This document shows positions 42,290-51,081 of a stretch of 64,000 nt of DNA, in pieces. Numbering within the stretch: position 1 is the stretch's first letter; each line of letters opens with the position of its first letter. The notes under the pieces are model-generated. The model was not told the origin of the DNA, did not search any database, and saw only the letters and a list, made by a program, of their open reading frames with translations. Made by a program: the position numbers and the translations under genes. Source of the stretch: Paludisphaera soli (GTDB taxonomy: Bacteria > Planctomycetota > Planctomycetia > Isosphaerales > Isosphaeraceae); contig NZ_JAALJI010000020.1 of the NCBI RefSeq assembly GCF_011064595.1, forward strand, positions 1-64,000, given 5' to 3'.

Positions 42290-44154
42290 CGCCTGACGCT
42301 TCCCTCGGACAGGTCGTAGATCGCGTAGTTCCGCACCAGCCCGTCGCCGTCGGACAGTTCCTCGTTGTAGAGCGGCCGTTGCGAGGCGAGCCAGGGGGCG
42401 AGCAACTCGCCCAGGGTCGGGTCGAACTCCACGTCGCTCTCGCCGGCGGGGGGGCAGAGCATGAGGTGCGTGTAGCCCTCGCGACGGAGAGCCGCGACGA
42501 CCTCCCCTTCGGTCTCGCCTTTCTCGCCCAGGTCGGTGCGTCGGCGGTGCGCCAGCTCCATCGTGTATTCGCGAGGGATGTAGAACCCCCGGTGATCCTG
42601 GCCGATGACTCGGGCGTCTTGCGGCAGGTGCTCGCCGATCCAGCGCCCGACGCGGTACGTCGGCTCGCATCGCGCCAGGAACTGCATCGAGGTTTCCGTC
42701 CCCAGCACCGAGCCCGCCGCGCGGCCGGCGCGGGCCATGGCTACGCAGGTCTCCAGGCCGAGCACGCTCACGAGCGCGATGGTCAACACCCTGGCCGGGA
42801 TCGTCGGGCGGTCGCGCCAGGTCGAGGCCAGCCAGGCGACCCCGATCGACAACGGCCCGACCGCGATCAGGAGGAATCTCATGCTCTGGCGCTGGGTCAT
42901 GCAGAGCATCAGGAAGACGTATCCCAGCAGCACCAGGCCCAGCACCCTCCGGGGGGCTCGCTCCAGCAGCAGGGCCGGGAGGAACAGGAGGAAGATCGGC
43001 CCGAACTGGTGGGCGAAGCTGTCGAACCGGTGCGGCTCCAGGCTAAGCGGCCCGATCGCCGTCAGGATGTTCCATGCGGTGACCTGGAGCGGGCGCTTGA
43101 TCGGGTCGAGCACCTCGTCGAGCCCCGAGCCGAAAAAGGAGCGGAAGAACGGGTGCACCGGGTTGCCCGTATGCACGTACGCCCGCAGATACCACGCTCC
43201 TCCCGCCGCCAAAAGGGCCGGGAGGAACCAGCTCGTCAGGACCATCGAGCGTCGCCAGGTGGCCGTGGGATCAGTCTTGCGGGCGAACAGAGGTCGGAAC
43301 AGGAGCCCCACGCCGAGCAGGCCCGCGAGCACGAGCGCCGGGTATTTCACGCCGACCGCCATCCCGACGAGGACTCCTGCCACGACCGCGGCCCGCCGGC
43401 TCGGTGCGTCGTGAAGCCTGGCCCAGGCGGCGATGGCGGCCGTCCCGAAGGCGGCGAGGGCGACGTCGTTGAGCGGGGCGGCCATGCCGTTCGTGACCGC
43501 GGGCACCAGCAAGGCCCCGGCCCCCGCCCACCAGGCCCGCCTGCCGAGGCTCGGCCGCGCCAGGGCCGTCACATTGGCGGCCATCGCCAGGCCCAGCATC
43601 CACTGGATGCTCCGGCAGGCGATCGGACCTCGGAACGCCAGGGCGATCAGGTAGAGCATCTCGGTCGTCAGCGGGTAGACCGTCTCGTGCAGGTCGGGGT
43701 CGTACACCGCCGAGCCTTCCATCAGGAAGACCTTCGGCACCTGGAGGTGGTAGCAGAGCGCGTCGCCGTCGGTCACCGGCGCGAGCGAGGAGATCGCCGT
43801 CGCCGCGATCGTCGCGAGCAGGAAGACCCGCGTCAGGCGATCGACGCCCGTGACGCGGGCCTCGCCGCCGTCGCCTCGGAAGAGCGAACCCCCGATGGCC
43901 GCCGTCAGCCGGACGCCGGCCAGGAGGCCGACCTCCGCCGCGACCGCCAGCACCACGGCGAGCCCCAGCACGTTCAGGGCCTGGAACTGGCCGAGCAGGA
44001 GGACGGCCAGCCCCACGATCCCCGCGCCGAGGGGGAAAGCCAGGCCGAAGCGATCCACCGGATGCTCGGGGTCGAGCCCGATTCGCTGGAGGATCCTCGC
44101 GCCGAGGCCGGTCGCGAGCAGGGTCAGCAGGAAGGCGAAGGCGAGGTCGAGCAT
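42286..44154 (-). CDS. Large membrane protein, GT39/GT-C-like glycosyltransferase
   Basis: This 622-residue protein has about 12-13 membrane segments followed by a soluble C-terminal domain of about 130 residues. The first loop contains TDGDALCYHLQVPKVFLMEG, an Asp-containing first extracytoplasmic loop followed by ETVYPLTTEM, the pattern of GT-C/GT39 (mannosyltransferase-type) enzymes that use polyprenyl-phosphate sugars. The C-terminal part (RVGRWIGEHLPQDARVIGQD, then REYTMELAHRRRT) is a typical DUF-like soluble domain of these proteins. It is translated with the CDP-alcohol phosphotransferase, which fits a glycolipid or cell-surface glycan role. The function remains a family-level inference. 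Confidence 0.75.
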   Translation of the reverse strand: MLDLAFAFLLTLLATGLGARILQRIGLDPEHPVDRFGLAFPLGAGIVGLAVLLLGQFQALNVLGLAVVLAVAAEVGLLAGVRLTAAIGGSLFRGDGGEARVTGVDRLTRVFLLATIAATAISSLAPVTDGDALCYHLQVPKVFLMEGSAVYDPDLHETVYPLTTEMLYLIALAFRGPIACRSIQWMLGLAMAANVTALARPSLGRRAWWAGAGALLVPAVTNGMAAPLNDVALAAFGTAAIAAWARLHDAPSRRAAVVAGVLVGMAVGVKYPALVLAGLLGVGLLFRPLFARKTDPTATWRRSMVLTSWFLPALLAAGGAWYLRAYVHTGNPVHPFFRSFFGSGLDEVLDPIKRPLQVTAWNILTAIGPLSLEPHRFDSFAHQFGPIFLLFLPALLLERAPRRVLGLVLLGYVFLMLCMTQRQSMRFLLIAVGPLSIGVAWLASTWRDRPTIPARVLTIALVSVLGLETCVAMARAGRAAGSVLGTETSMQFLARCEPTYRVGRWIGEHLPQDARVIGQDHRGFYIPREYTMELAHRRRTDLGEKGETEGEVVAALRREGYTHLMLCPPAGESDVEFDPTLGELLAPWLASQRPLYNEELSDGDGLVRNYAIYDLSEGSVRR

Positions 44155-44194
44155 GCCGAGTCCACCGAGGGTAGGGGGGAGGAGGGCGGATGCG

Positions 44195-44911
44195 TCAGCC
44201 GTCGAGGCGGACCACGCAGAACTGCGACGTCTCGGCGTCGGCGTCCATCGGGATCGGCCCGACCTCGGCGACCCGGCGACCCTCGGCCCGATACCAGGCG
44301 GCCGTGTCGTAGCCGTACCGGTTGTAGCTGAGGTTGGTCTCCTCGTTGTGCGCGGCGAACCGCCGCGCCACTCGGACGACCTCGCGACGGATCCGGTCGG
44401 CCACCTCGGGCGGGTTGTGGAGGATTACGGCCGAGGTCACCACCATGTCGAACGCGCCGTCGGCGAACGGGAGCCGGTCGCCTCGGCCCAGAAAAAGGTC
44501 GATCCGTTCGGCGCCGTCGAGGAACCCGCGGGCGGCTCCGAGCTGCGTCGGGCTGAAATCGAGGCCGGCGAGCGGCGCGTCGATCCGGTCGCGGAGCGCC
44601 CCCAGCAGCTTCCCGTACCCGCAGCCGATCTCCAGGATCGAGGTCGGTCGATAGGCCGCGATCCGCCCGGCGATCCATTCCGCGCGGAGGGTGCGCGCGA
44701 CCTGGCCTTCCTGCTCCCGGAAATAGTCATGCCCGCCCCGCAGCGTCCAGTATTCGCGAGGGTCGGCGTAGAGGAGTCGGCGTTTCCACGAGGGCCAGCG
44801 GCCGAGCGAGCGTCGGAGGGCCTTGTGCCACGCATATCGCCCCCCCCGGGAACGGACGGCGCGCCAGGCGCGGAGGGGGAGGGGGGGCTCGGCGGTGATC
44901 GGGGTTCCCAT
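44195..44911 (-). CDS. SAM-dependent methyltransferase, class I
   Basis: This 238-residue protein has the SAM-binding motif ILEIGCGYGKLLGAL, an acidic post-II position in LAGLDFSPTQL, RGDRLPFADGAFDMVVTSAV as motif IV region, and LHNPPEVADRIRREVVRV. The N-terminal 60 residues are basic. The substrate is unknown; its place before the glycosyltransferase-like gene (40 bases apart) suggests a surface glycan or lipid. The family includes Methyltransf_11-type enzymes. Confidence 0.85.
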   Translation of the reverse strand: MGTPITAEPPLPLRAWRAVRSRGGRYAWHKALRRSLGRWPSWKRRLLYADPREYWTLRGGHDYFREQEGQVARTLRAEWIAGRIAAYRPTSILEIGCGYGKLLGALRDRIDAPLAGLDFSPTQLGAARGFLDGAERIDLFLGRGDRLPFADGAFDMVVTSAVILHNPPEVADRIRREVVRVARRFAAHNEETNLSYNRYGYDTAAWYRAEGRRVAEVGPIPMDADAETSQFCVVRLDG

Positions 44912-45085
44912 GAGCGTTGACCGTCCTGGTCCATGGCGATGCGGCCCGGGGAGTGGGCCTCCCCCCGCGTTTCGCGACGCAGTGTACGAGCCGTCGAAAA
45001 GAGGGTCAAGGCAAGGCGGGGGCGAAACCGATCGCGCCCGCGAATCCGCGGAGAGACGCCGTCCCGCCCGTCCCGACCCTCCGGT

Positions 45086-45114
45086 TTGCCCGTCGGGGCG
45101 GGGTCGCCTATACT
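45086..45114 (+). promoter_or_regulatory. Sigma-70-like promoter before the DUF2617 gene
   Basis: TTGCCC (45086-45091) and TATACT (45109-45114) are separated by exactly 17 bases. It lies 90 bases before the ATG at 45204, in the divergent spacer with the methyltransferase gene. One of the best -35/-10 pairs in the window. Confidence 0.6.
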
Positions 45115-45203
45115 ACCCTCCAGGATCAGGATCCTCGCTCGACCCCCGCGTCGGAAACGACGGCGCCGGCCCGGTCGCCGCTCCTGCCGGAGGACTCGGT
45201 TAG

Positions 45204-45758
45204 ATGGGAGTGAGATCCGAAGGAACGCGTGTGGCCGACAGGTCCTTCCAGGTCTTCCACCGCGCGCTACACCCCGAGTGGTTCGCCGTCCGGGCGCACG
45301 AGCGCCTCGAGGCCGGCCCATGGCAGGCGGACGTCCGGATCGTCGAAGGGGGTCACGCCGTCGTCTTCGGCCATGAGGGCGTGCGGCTCACGGAAGTCCT
45401 CGGCGTCCGAGGGAACGCGCTGCCGCTCGAAGGCCTGCTCTTGAACTCGCCGATCCGCCACGAGCGGTCGACCGTCCTCCGGCCGGGCGGCCGGATCGTC
45501 TATCAGGTCTGTCTCGAAGTCGAGCAGGTCGATCCCGAGGTTTTCCGTCACCTTTGCGAGGAGACGACCCTCGACGCAAGCCGAGGGCGGCTTTTCCACG
45601 CCTTCCCCGCCGCCAATCGGATGTCGCCGCGTCCCCTGAGCCAGATCCGGGTCGAGCGCCTGGCCGGCGGGCTCTCCCTCCAGACGTTCCATTCCTTCCC
45701 CGAGGAACTGGCGATCTTCCGGTCGCAGTCGCTGATCGAGGTCACGCCCGCCGATTAA
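45204..45758 (+). CDS. DUF2617 family protein
   Basis: This 184-residue protein resembles the DUF2617 family: SFQVFHRALHPEWFAVRAHE, a GGHAVVFGHEGVRLTEVLG region, VYQVCLEVEQVDPEVFRHLC, then FHAFPAANRMSPRPLSQIRV and FHSFPEELAIFRSQSLIE at the C-terminus. The family is of unknown function. The start is uncertain: ATG at 45204 or GTG near 45231 (before ADRSF). It has its own promoter-like sequence upstream and no co-directional neighbour within 370 bases. Confidence 0.75.
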   Translation: MGVRSEGTRVADRSFQVFHRALHPEWFAVRAHERLEAGPWQADVRIVEGGHAVVFGHEGVRLTEVLGVRGNALPLEGLLLNSPIRHERSTVLRPGGRIVYQVCLEVEQVDPEVFRHLCEETTLDASRGRLFHAFPAANRMSPRPLSQIRVERLAGGLSLQTFHSFPEELAIFRSQSLIEVTPAD

Positions 45759-46132
45759 TCCCTCATGGGTGTGAAATCGACATCCTCAGGGCTTGACAAA
45801 CAAGGCTCTGGGATGCAATGTAAAGCATCGTTGAGTCGAAGCATCCATGGCCCGGTACCGACGCCGGTCTCGGGGATCCTGGATCTTCCAGATATGACGA
45901 TGTGCCGTTTTTATTCGTCCGGCCGCCTCGGTTTACGATGAGGGCCCCGGCCCCCGAGGCGCTGAAGGCCGTTTTTGGACAGCCCTCGATGGGGGGGGCG
46001 CGGGTCGTTCCACAAAGGCTCACCACCCCGACAGGGGCGTGGGCCCGTGCGACGCGGCCCGCCGCGTGGGTCCGGTGCCGATTCGCATTACGCCCATTCG
46101 GGGCTGCGATCTCCGCCCCGGGGAGGTCGACG
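45759..46132. other. Intergenic region, 374 bases
   Basis: I see no gene here. It holds TTGACA at 45793-45798 with TGTAAA 20 bases on, a spacing longer than normal, so any promoter for the small gene at 46133 is weak. A GGGAGG at 46126 is that gene's ribosome site. An open frame from 45902 runs in phase into that gene but is Arg/Pro-rich and is probably not translated. Confidence 0.5.
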
Positions 46133-46420
46133 ATGGAACGGATGGAGCACATTCGCGGCGCGTTGGTCGACGGCGATCAGGTCGTCCTGGATGACATCGA
46201 CGGGTATCTCGCGAGCCATGACCACAAGGGGGGTCGCAAGGCCTTCGACGGCTACTTCGAGATGCCGACCGATCGGCTCCAGGCGTTGAGCCACGATCGC
46301 TGTTATCGGCTGGTCCTGAGCGACGGACGCAAGGCGAACGTCTACAAGGAGGTCGTCCCCAGCAACGTCCCGGGGAACTCGCTCGCCGAGTTCCACGTCA
46401 GCGGCGCGCTGAAGAAGTGA
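46133..46420 (+). CDS. Small conserved-looking protein, unknown
   Basis: This 95-residue protein is well formed: ERMEHIRGALVDGDQVVLDD, GYFEMPTDRLQALSHDR, VLSDGRKANVYKEVVP. It is a mix of short strands and helices, with no cysteines (except one) and no membrane segment. The chosen ATG at 46133 has GGGAGG at 5-7 bases; the next Met at 46142 is also possible. I recognise no family. It stands alone, with large spacers on both sides. Confidence 0.6.
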   Translation: MERMEHIRGALVDGDQVVLDDIDGYLASHDHKGGRKAFDGYFEMPTDRLQALSHDRCYRLVLSDGRKANVYKEVVPSNVPGNSLAEFHVSGALKK

Positions 46421-46932
46421 ACCGCCGCGACGCGATCCGAGACGTCGACGTCGTGCAGGTCCCGGCCGCCGGGTCGCGACGATCGCCGCGATTGCGCCCG
46501 AGACCCTCGCGAGGCCCCTCGAATCCCCGACCACTTGTATGCTCCGGGTGCGACGCCGATCCGATAACTGGAGGTGCGGAGACGCCCCCCAGGTCCGGGT
46601 CGCGCCGCGTCCGGCCCGGCTTGCCGTGACTCCGGACGACGACGGACACGAGGGTCGGCGACCGGCCGGTTCCCTCGAGGAGCCCCGCTCGTCGTCCTCG
46701 ACGAAAAGCCCTCCCGGTCCAAAAAATTCGGGGGGTGCCCGGATCGATCCTAAGTGACTCAAACAGCACGCTCCGCCGGTGCCAGGGCGTGGTCGCAGGC
46801 CCGGCCCGGTGGGGTTCCAGGGCCAGAAAACGGTTGGCTAGGTCGATCCAGGTGGTTATCTTGCGTTCGTCCCGACGGGGGACGTCGCCGAGCCGACGGA
46901 AAGCGGGTCGGCGCCCGAGGAGCATTGCCACG
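46421..46932. other. Intergenic region, 512 bases
   Basis: No coding frame is convincing here. Near the right end there is a sigma-70-like promoter for the ADP-ribosylglycohydrolase gene. A run of six A followed by TTCGGGGGG at 46721-46735 is the only other irregular element. The rest is unremarkable high-GC sequence. Confidence 0.5.
46834..46862 (+). promoter_or_regulatory. Sigma-70-like promoter before the ADP-ribosylglycohydrolase gene
   Basis: TTGGCT (46834-46839) and TATCTT (46857-46862) are 17 bases apart. The -10 is 71 bases before the ATG at 46933. Confidence 0.5.
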
Positions 46933-48120
46933 ATGCCGCAATTGTCTCGTATCGACCGAGTTCGCGGGTGCCTCCTGGGCCTGGCCGTCGGCGACGCCCT
47001 GGGGGCGCCGCTCGAAGGGCTCACGGCCCAGCAGATCAAGACCCACTACGGCAGGGTCAAGAACTACGTCGACGGCGTGCAGGCCTGGAAGCGGAAGCCC
47101 TACCGGTGGCGGATGCGCGGCCTATACTCGGACGACACGCAGCAGGCGCTGGCGCTCGCGGACGTCCTTCTGGAATGCGGCCACGCCGACCAGGGGCGGC
47201 TCGCCGCAATCTACGTCGCCATGGCCGAGGCCAAGGGGACGTTCCTGGGGGTCCACCGGGGCATCGGACGCAGCTTCCGGCAGGTCCTCGCCGATCTTCA
47301 GAGGGGCGTCTCGCCCCGATGGAGCGGGCAGATGAAGGCCGGGATCGGCGCCGCCATGCGAATCGCGCCCGTCGGCCTCTTCTTCGAGGATGATCCGGAC
47401 GGCTTCTTTCGGGCGGTCATGGAATCCAGCGTGACGACCCATCGCGACGTCCGCAGCCTCAGCGGGGCGATGGCCGTGGCCCATGGCGTGCGCCGGCTGG
47501 TCGCCGGGGAACCTCGCGACCCCAGCCTGCTCCTTTGGCTGGCGTCGGACGTGGCCCGGGACGAGGCCCGGATGACGACCGAGGGCTACGGCGAGGTTGT
47601 CATCTCGCTGGAGCCGCACGCCCGGGCGATGTCCAAGGCCCTGGCCCACGCCGAGACCCTGCTGGAGACCCCCCGCGAGCGGGCCCTGCCCGCCTTGGCC
47701 GAGGAGGCCAATCGGCACGGGGCCGAGCCCGATTGCAAGCGTCCGACGATGGGATTTCCCCCCGCCTGCATCCCCACCTGCCTGTACGTCCTCTTGACGA
47801 CGGACTCGTTCGAGGAGGCGATCCAGGAGATCGTCAATCTCGGCGGCGACGCCGATACCACCGGCGCCATCCTGGGGGCCCTGGCCGGGGCCCACTACGG
47901 GATCGACGAGATTCCTTCGCGCTGGCTTGAAGGCCTCCAGAATCGCGAGGGGATCGAGAACCGGGCGTTGGCCCTGGCCCGTCGGTCGACGGACGGGCTC
48001 TCCATCCCGGACCTCATCGCCACCGAGATGGACCTTAATGAGAAGGAAGGGACCCACCTCGCGCGTTACGCCTCGCTCGCCCGCCAGGGGGGCGATCGAG
48101 GGGCGAATCCGGTGATCTGA
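46933..48120 (+). CDS. ADP-ribosylglycohydrolase family protein
   Basis: This 395-residue protein has the DraG/ARH fold signatures: RGCLLGLAVGDALGAPLEGL at the start, YSDDTQQALALADVLL with two metal Asp, and LGGDADTTGAILGALAGAHY with the second metal site. Members remove ADP-ribose from proteins or small molecules with two Mg or Mn ions. The middle shows HRGIGRSFRQVLADL and FPPACIPTCLYVLL. The ATG at 46933 has GAGGAG about 10 bases before it. A clear terminator follows it. Specific target unknown; no partner ADP-ribosyltransferase is in the window. Confidence 0.93.
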   Translation: MPQLSRIDRVRGCLLGLAVGDALGAPLEGLTAQQIKTHYGRVKNYVDGVQAWKRKPYRWRMRGLYSDDTQQALALADVLLECGHADQGRLAAIYVAMAEAKGTFLGVHRGIGRSFRQVLADLQRGVSPRWSGQMKAGIGAAMRIAPVGLFFEDDPDGFFRAVMESSVTTHRDVRSLSGAMAVAHGVRRLVAGEPRDPSLLLWLASDVARDEARMTTEGYGEVVISLEPHARAMSKALAHAETLLETPRERALPALAEEANRHGAEPDCKRPTMGFPPACIPTCLYVLLTTDSFEEAIQEIVNLGGDADTTGAILGALAGAHYGIDEIPSRWLEGLQNREGIENRALALARRSTDGLSIPDLIATEMDLNEKEGTHLARYASLARQGGDRGANPVI

Positions 48121-48147
48121 GCCTCCCGGCGGGGCGTCGCCGGTCTC

Positions 48148-48180
48148 GGGGCGTGGGGCGTCTTCCCCCGCCCCTTTTTT
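48148..48180 (+). terminator. Rho-independent terminator after the ADP-ribosylglycohydrolase gene
   Basis: GGGGCG-T-GGGG (48148-48158) pairs with CCCC-CGCCCC (48165-48174) around the loop CGTCTT, followed by six T (48175-48180). A 10-bp GC stem with one bulge and a T-tract 28 bases after the stop is a textbook terminator. Confidence 0.85.
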
Positions 48181-48316
48181 CGCCCCAGGGCCCACCGTAG
48201 GATACACTGGTACTCGACGACCTGGCGACTTCGCCGGAGTCGAGGCCGCGAATCCGATGGGCCACTCGCGGGAGACTCCGGCACGGGCCCGCGTCCCGCC
48301 TGGAGTGTCTAGAGCG

Positions 48317-48841
48317 ATGAGCACGACCACCCCGACCCGGATCCGGCGTCAACTCGACGAGGCCGAGGGCTATCTCATGCTCGAGATGCCCCAGTACGCC
48401 CTGCGAATCCTCGAGAGCCGGGCGGAATGGCCCCTGATGACCTTCGAGGCCAACTTCCTCAAAGGAGAGGCCTTACGCTGCCTCCATCGCCATCGCGAGG
48501 CGCTGGCCTGCCTGGAAGCGGCCGCCTTGCTCCGCCCGGAAGACGTGGCCGTCGCCGTGGCGCAGGGGTGGTGCTACAAGCGGACGAACCGGCTGGCCGA
48601 GGCCGTCGACGCGCTGGAACGCGCCTCGCGGCAGGAGCCCGAGAACCCGCTGATCCACTACAATCTCGCGTGCTACTGGAGCCTGGCGGCGAACGCCGCG
48701 AAGGCGCTGGAAGAGCTGGCCACGGCCCTACGGCTCAGGCCGGAGATGCGGCGGATGATCGCCGACGAAGCGGATTTCGACTACCTCCGCGGCGATTCCG
48801 CCTTCCAGCGGCTCGTCCAGGGGGCGACCCCGTCGAAATGA
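48317..48841 (+). CDS. Tetratricopeptide-repeat protein
   Basis: This 174-residue protein consists mostly of TPR units: EANFLKGEALRCLHRHREAL, then the AVAVAQGWCYKRTNRLAEAV unit, then PLIHYNLACYWSLAANAAKA and a final unit ending RMIADEADFDYLRGDSAFQR. It probably serves as an adaptor; partners are unknown. The ATG at 48317 has only a weak GGAG upstream. A TAGGAT at 48198-48203 could be its -10, just after the terminator of the previous gene. Confidence 0.8.
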   Translation: MSTTTPTRIRRQLDEAEGYLMLEMPQYALRILESRAEWPLMTFEANFLKGEALRCLHRHREALACLEAAALLRPEDVAVAVAQGWCYKRTNRLAEAVDALERASRQEPENPLIHYNLACYWSLAANAAKALEELATALRLRPEMRRMIADEADFDYLRGDSAFQRLVQGATPSK

Positions 48842-48931
48842 TCGTCTGCGCAAGCCGGGATGCGGGGAGCCGCAGCGGGGCGCCCGCCGCTTCGGAGTGG
48901 ACGGGACGCCGCGACCGCGATTTCGGCGGGC

Positions 48932-49255
48932 TCAGACCTCGTCCAGGACGCGCTGGGTGATCTCTTTCTCGCAGTACTTGCACCACTTCCAGCGCTTGGC
49001 GCCGACGGTCTCGTCGAGATGCTTGTGCGCCAGCCCGACGCTCCGGAACCAGATCTTGGTTTCCTCGCCGTTGATCTTCTCAAGCCGAGGGCAGCGGGCG
49101 AAATGGAGCAGGTTGTTGGCTACCGAACCTGCCCCCTTTCCTTTCACGACCGGGACCGTACCGTGATAGATGAACCCGATGGCCTCCACGCGGGCCTCGG
49201 CGAAATCGTCGAGGGACTCGATGACGTGGATTCCGGCCTGTTCTTGGATCGGCAT
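48932..49255 (-). CDS. Small cysteine-containing protein, unknown
   Basis: This 107-residue protein has FARCPRLEKINGEETKIWFR in the middle and ends with RWKWCKYCEKEITQRVLDEV. The single Cys plus a C-x2-C pair near the C-terminus could bind zinc. The start is uncertain between ATG 49255 and ATG 49291. It is convergent with the TPR gene and divergent from the UbiB gene. I recognise no family with confidence. Confidence 0.6.
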   Translation of the reverse strand: MPIQEQAGIHVIESLDDFAEARVEAIGFIYHGTVPVVKGKGAGSVANNLLHFARCPRLEKINGEETKIWFRSVGLAHKHLDETVGAKRWKWCKYCEKEITQRVLDEV

Positions 49256-49424
49256 GCGAAAGATCCCCAAAGAGGACAAGGTCGACCTCATCGTATTCGA
49301 CCAATAAGCGAGAGTTTAATCAATTTGTGAGAAATCCGCAAGGCGGACGGTCGGCGGGGCGCCCGGGACGCCCCCCCCGATCTCGTCCCCCTGGCGGACG
49401 GCCCCGTCGGCCACCGGGTGACTC

Positions 49425-51068
49425 TTGATTCGAGAAACGGTCGGACATCTCCGAGACATCCCCCGCTATCGGCAGATCCTCACCACGTTGGCCCGGTACG
49501 GCTACCAGGACGTCATCGCCGCGCTGCGCCTTGAGAGCGTCGTCAAGCCCCTGGAACGGGTCGCGCTGGGCGAGGAGGTCGCGCTTTACGACCGCCCTCG
49601 CCGCCTGCGGCTCATCTGCGAGGACCTCGGGCCGACTTTCGTGAAGCTCGGCCAGCTCCTGAGCACCCGCCCGGACCTCCTCCCCGAGAGCTACACCAAC
49701 GAGCTTTCCGCGCTGAGGGACGACGTCCGACCCTTCCCCTTCGAGCAGGCGCAAGCGATCCTGGTCGAGGAGTACGACCGCCCGCTCGACGCCTGTTTCG
49801 CCTCGATCGACCCCGTCCCGGTCGCCTCGGCGTCGATCTCGCAGGTCCACCTGGCGGTCCTCCACGACGGCCGGCGCGTGGCCCTCAAGATCCGCCGCCC
49901 AGACCTCCACAAGGTCGTCGCGGCCGATTTGGACATCCTCAAGAACCTGGCCCAGCTCGCGGAACGGCACATCCCCACCCTCGCGGTCTACCGGCCGATG
50001 TCGCTGGTCCGGGAGTTCGAGCGGACGATCAAGCGGGAGCTGGACTTCAGCGTCGAGCTGCGCACGCTCAAACGCTGTCAGACCCAGTTCGCCGCCGACC
50101 CCACCGCCCACATCCCCTTCGCCGTCGAGGAGTTTTCCACCCCCCGTGTCCTGGCGATGGAGTTCATCGCGGGCGTCCGCGTCGACGACTTGCAGGGGCT
50201 GCGCGGGATGGGGCTCGACCCGGCCCAGGTCGCCGTCACGGGGGCGCGGATCCTGATCAAGCAGATCTTCCAGTTCGGTTTCTTCCACGCCGACCCCCAC
50301 CCGGGAAACCTCCGCGTGCTGCCCGGCGGTATCGTGGCCCCGCTCGATTACGGCATGTTCGGCCAGCTCGACACGAGGACCCGCGAGCGGATCGCCGACC
50401 TGCTGATCGGACTGCTGGCGCAGGACGTGGACCGGGTGCTCAAGGCGCTCGACGACCTGGAGGTCCGGGGCGAGGAGGTCGACCTGAAGGAGCTGAGGCG
50501 CGACGTCGGCGAGCTGGTCCAGACCTACTGCGATCTGACGTTGGCGACGATCGACCTGGGCGTCCTGCTCGGCGAGCTGGTCGGGATGATCCGCCGGCAT
50601 CGCCTCCAGATCCCGCCGGACCTCGTGCTCCTGATACGCTCGCTGGTGACCATCGAGGGCACCGGCCGCACCCTCGACCCCCGATTCGACATCGCCAGCC
50701 AGCTGGAGCCGATCCTCCGCAAGCTCGCGATCCGGCGCTACGGCCCGCGGCGCCTGCTGGAACAGGCGGCCGGGACCGCCGAGGACCTCCAGCGGATCGC
50801 CACGCTCCTGCCCGACCTCCTGAGCCATTCGCTGGAGTCGATCAAGCGGGGAGAGCTAAACGTCAAGTTCGACCTCCAGGGCTTCGAGAGGCTGGTCCGG
50901 CAGCTGACGCGGGCCAGCAACACGCTCGCGGTCGGGATCGTGATTGCGGGGCTGCTGGTCGCCTCGTCGCTGATCTATCGAGGCGGGGCGACCTCGCTGG
51001 CGGAGGTGGGCTACGGCCTCGGCATGGCGCTCAGCCTATGGCTCATCTGGAACATGTCCAGGAGCTGA
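49425..51068 (+). CDS. ABC1/UbiB family atypical kinase
   Basis: This 547-residue protein matches the UbiB/ADCK family: the KxGQ motif in LGPTFVKLGQLLSTRPDLLP (Lys about 73), the Ala-rich loop VPVASASISQVH, VALKIRRP with the ATP-binding Lys, EFERTIKRELDFSVE, and FGFFHADPHPGNLRVL with the metal Asp, then PLDYGMFGQLD. Two hydrophobic segments at the C-terminus anchor it in the membrane. These proteins support ubiquinone or other isoprenoid lipid functions; menaquinone organisms also have them. The TTG start at 49425 is inferred since no ATG precedes the conserved start. Confidence 0.92.
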   Translation: MIRETVGHLRDIPRYRQILTTLARYGYQDVIAALRLESVVKPLERVALGEEVALYDRPRRLRLICEDLGPTFVKLGQLLSTRPDLLPESYTNELSALRDDVRPFPFEQAQAILVEEYDRPLDACFASIDPVPVASASISQVHLAVLHDGRRVALKIRRPDLHKVVAADLDILKNLAQLAERHIPTLAVYRPMSLVREFERTIKRELDFSVELRTLKRCQTQFAADPTAHIPFAVEEFSTPRVLAMEFIAGVRVDDLQGLRGMGLDPAQVAVTGARILIKQIFQFGFFHADPHPGNLRVLPGGIVAPLDYGMFGQLDTRTRERIADLLIGLLAQDVDRVLKALDDLEVRGEEVDLKELRRDVGELVQTYCDLTLATIDLGVLLGELVGMIRRHRLQIPPDLVLLIRSLVTIEGTGRTLDPRFDIASQLEPILRKLAIRRYGPRRLLEQAAGTAEDLQRIATLLPDLLSHSLESIKRGELNVKFDLQGFERLVRQLTRASNTLAVGIVIAGLLVASSLIYRGGATSLAEVGYGLGMALSLWLIWNMSRS

Positions 51069-51081
51069 ACGTCGGGCCGCC

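Noticed and set aside
45902-46132. Upstream extension of the small gene at 46133
   Set aside because: The additional residues are Arg/Pro-rich and the ribosome site GGGAGG is in front of ATG 46133.
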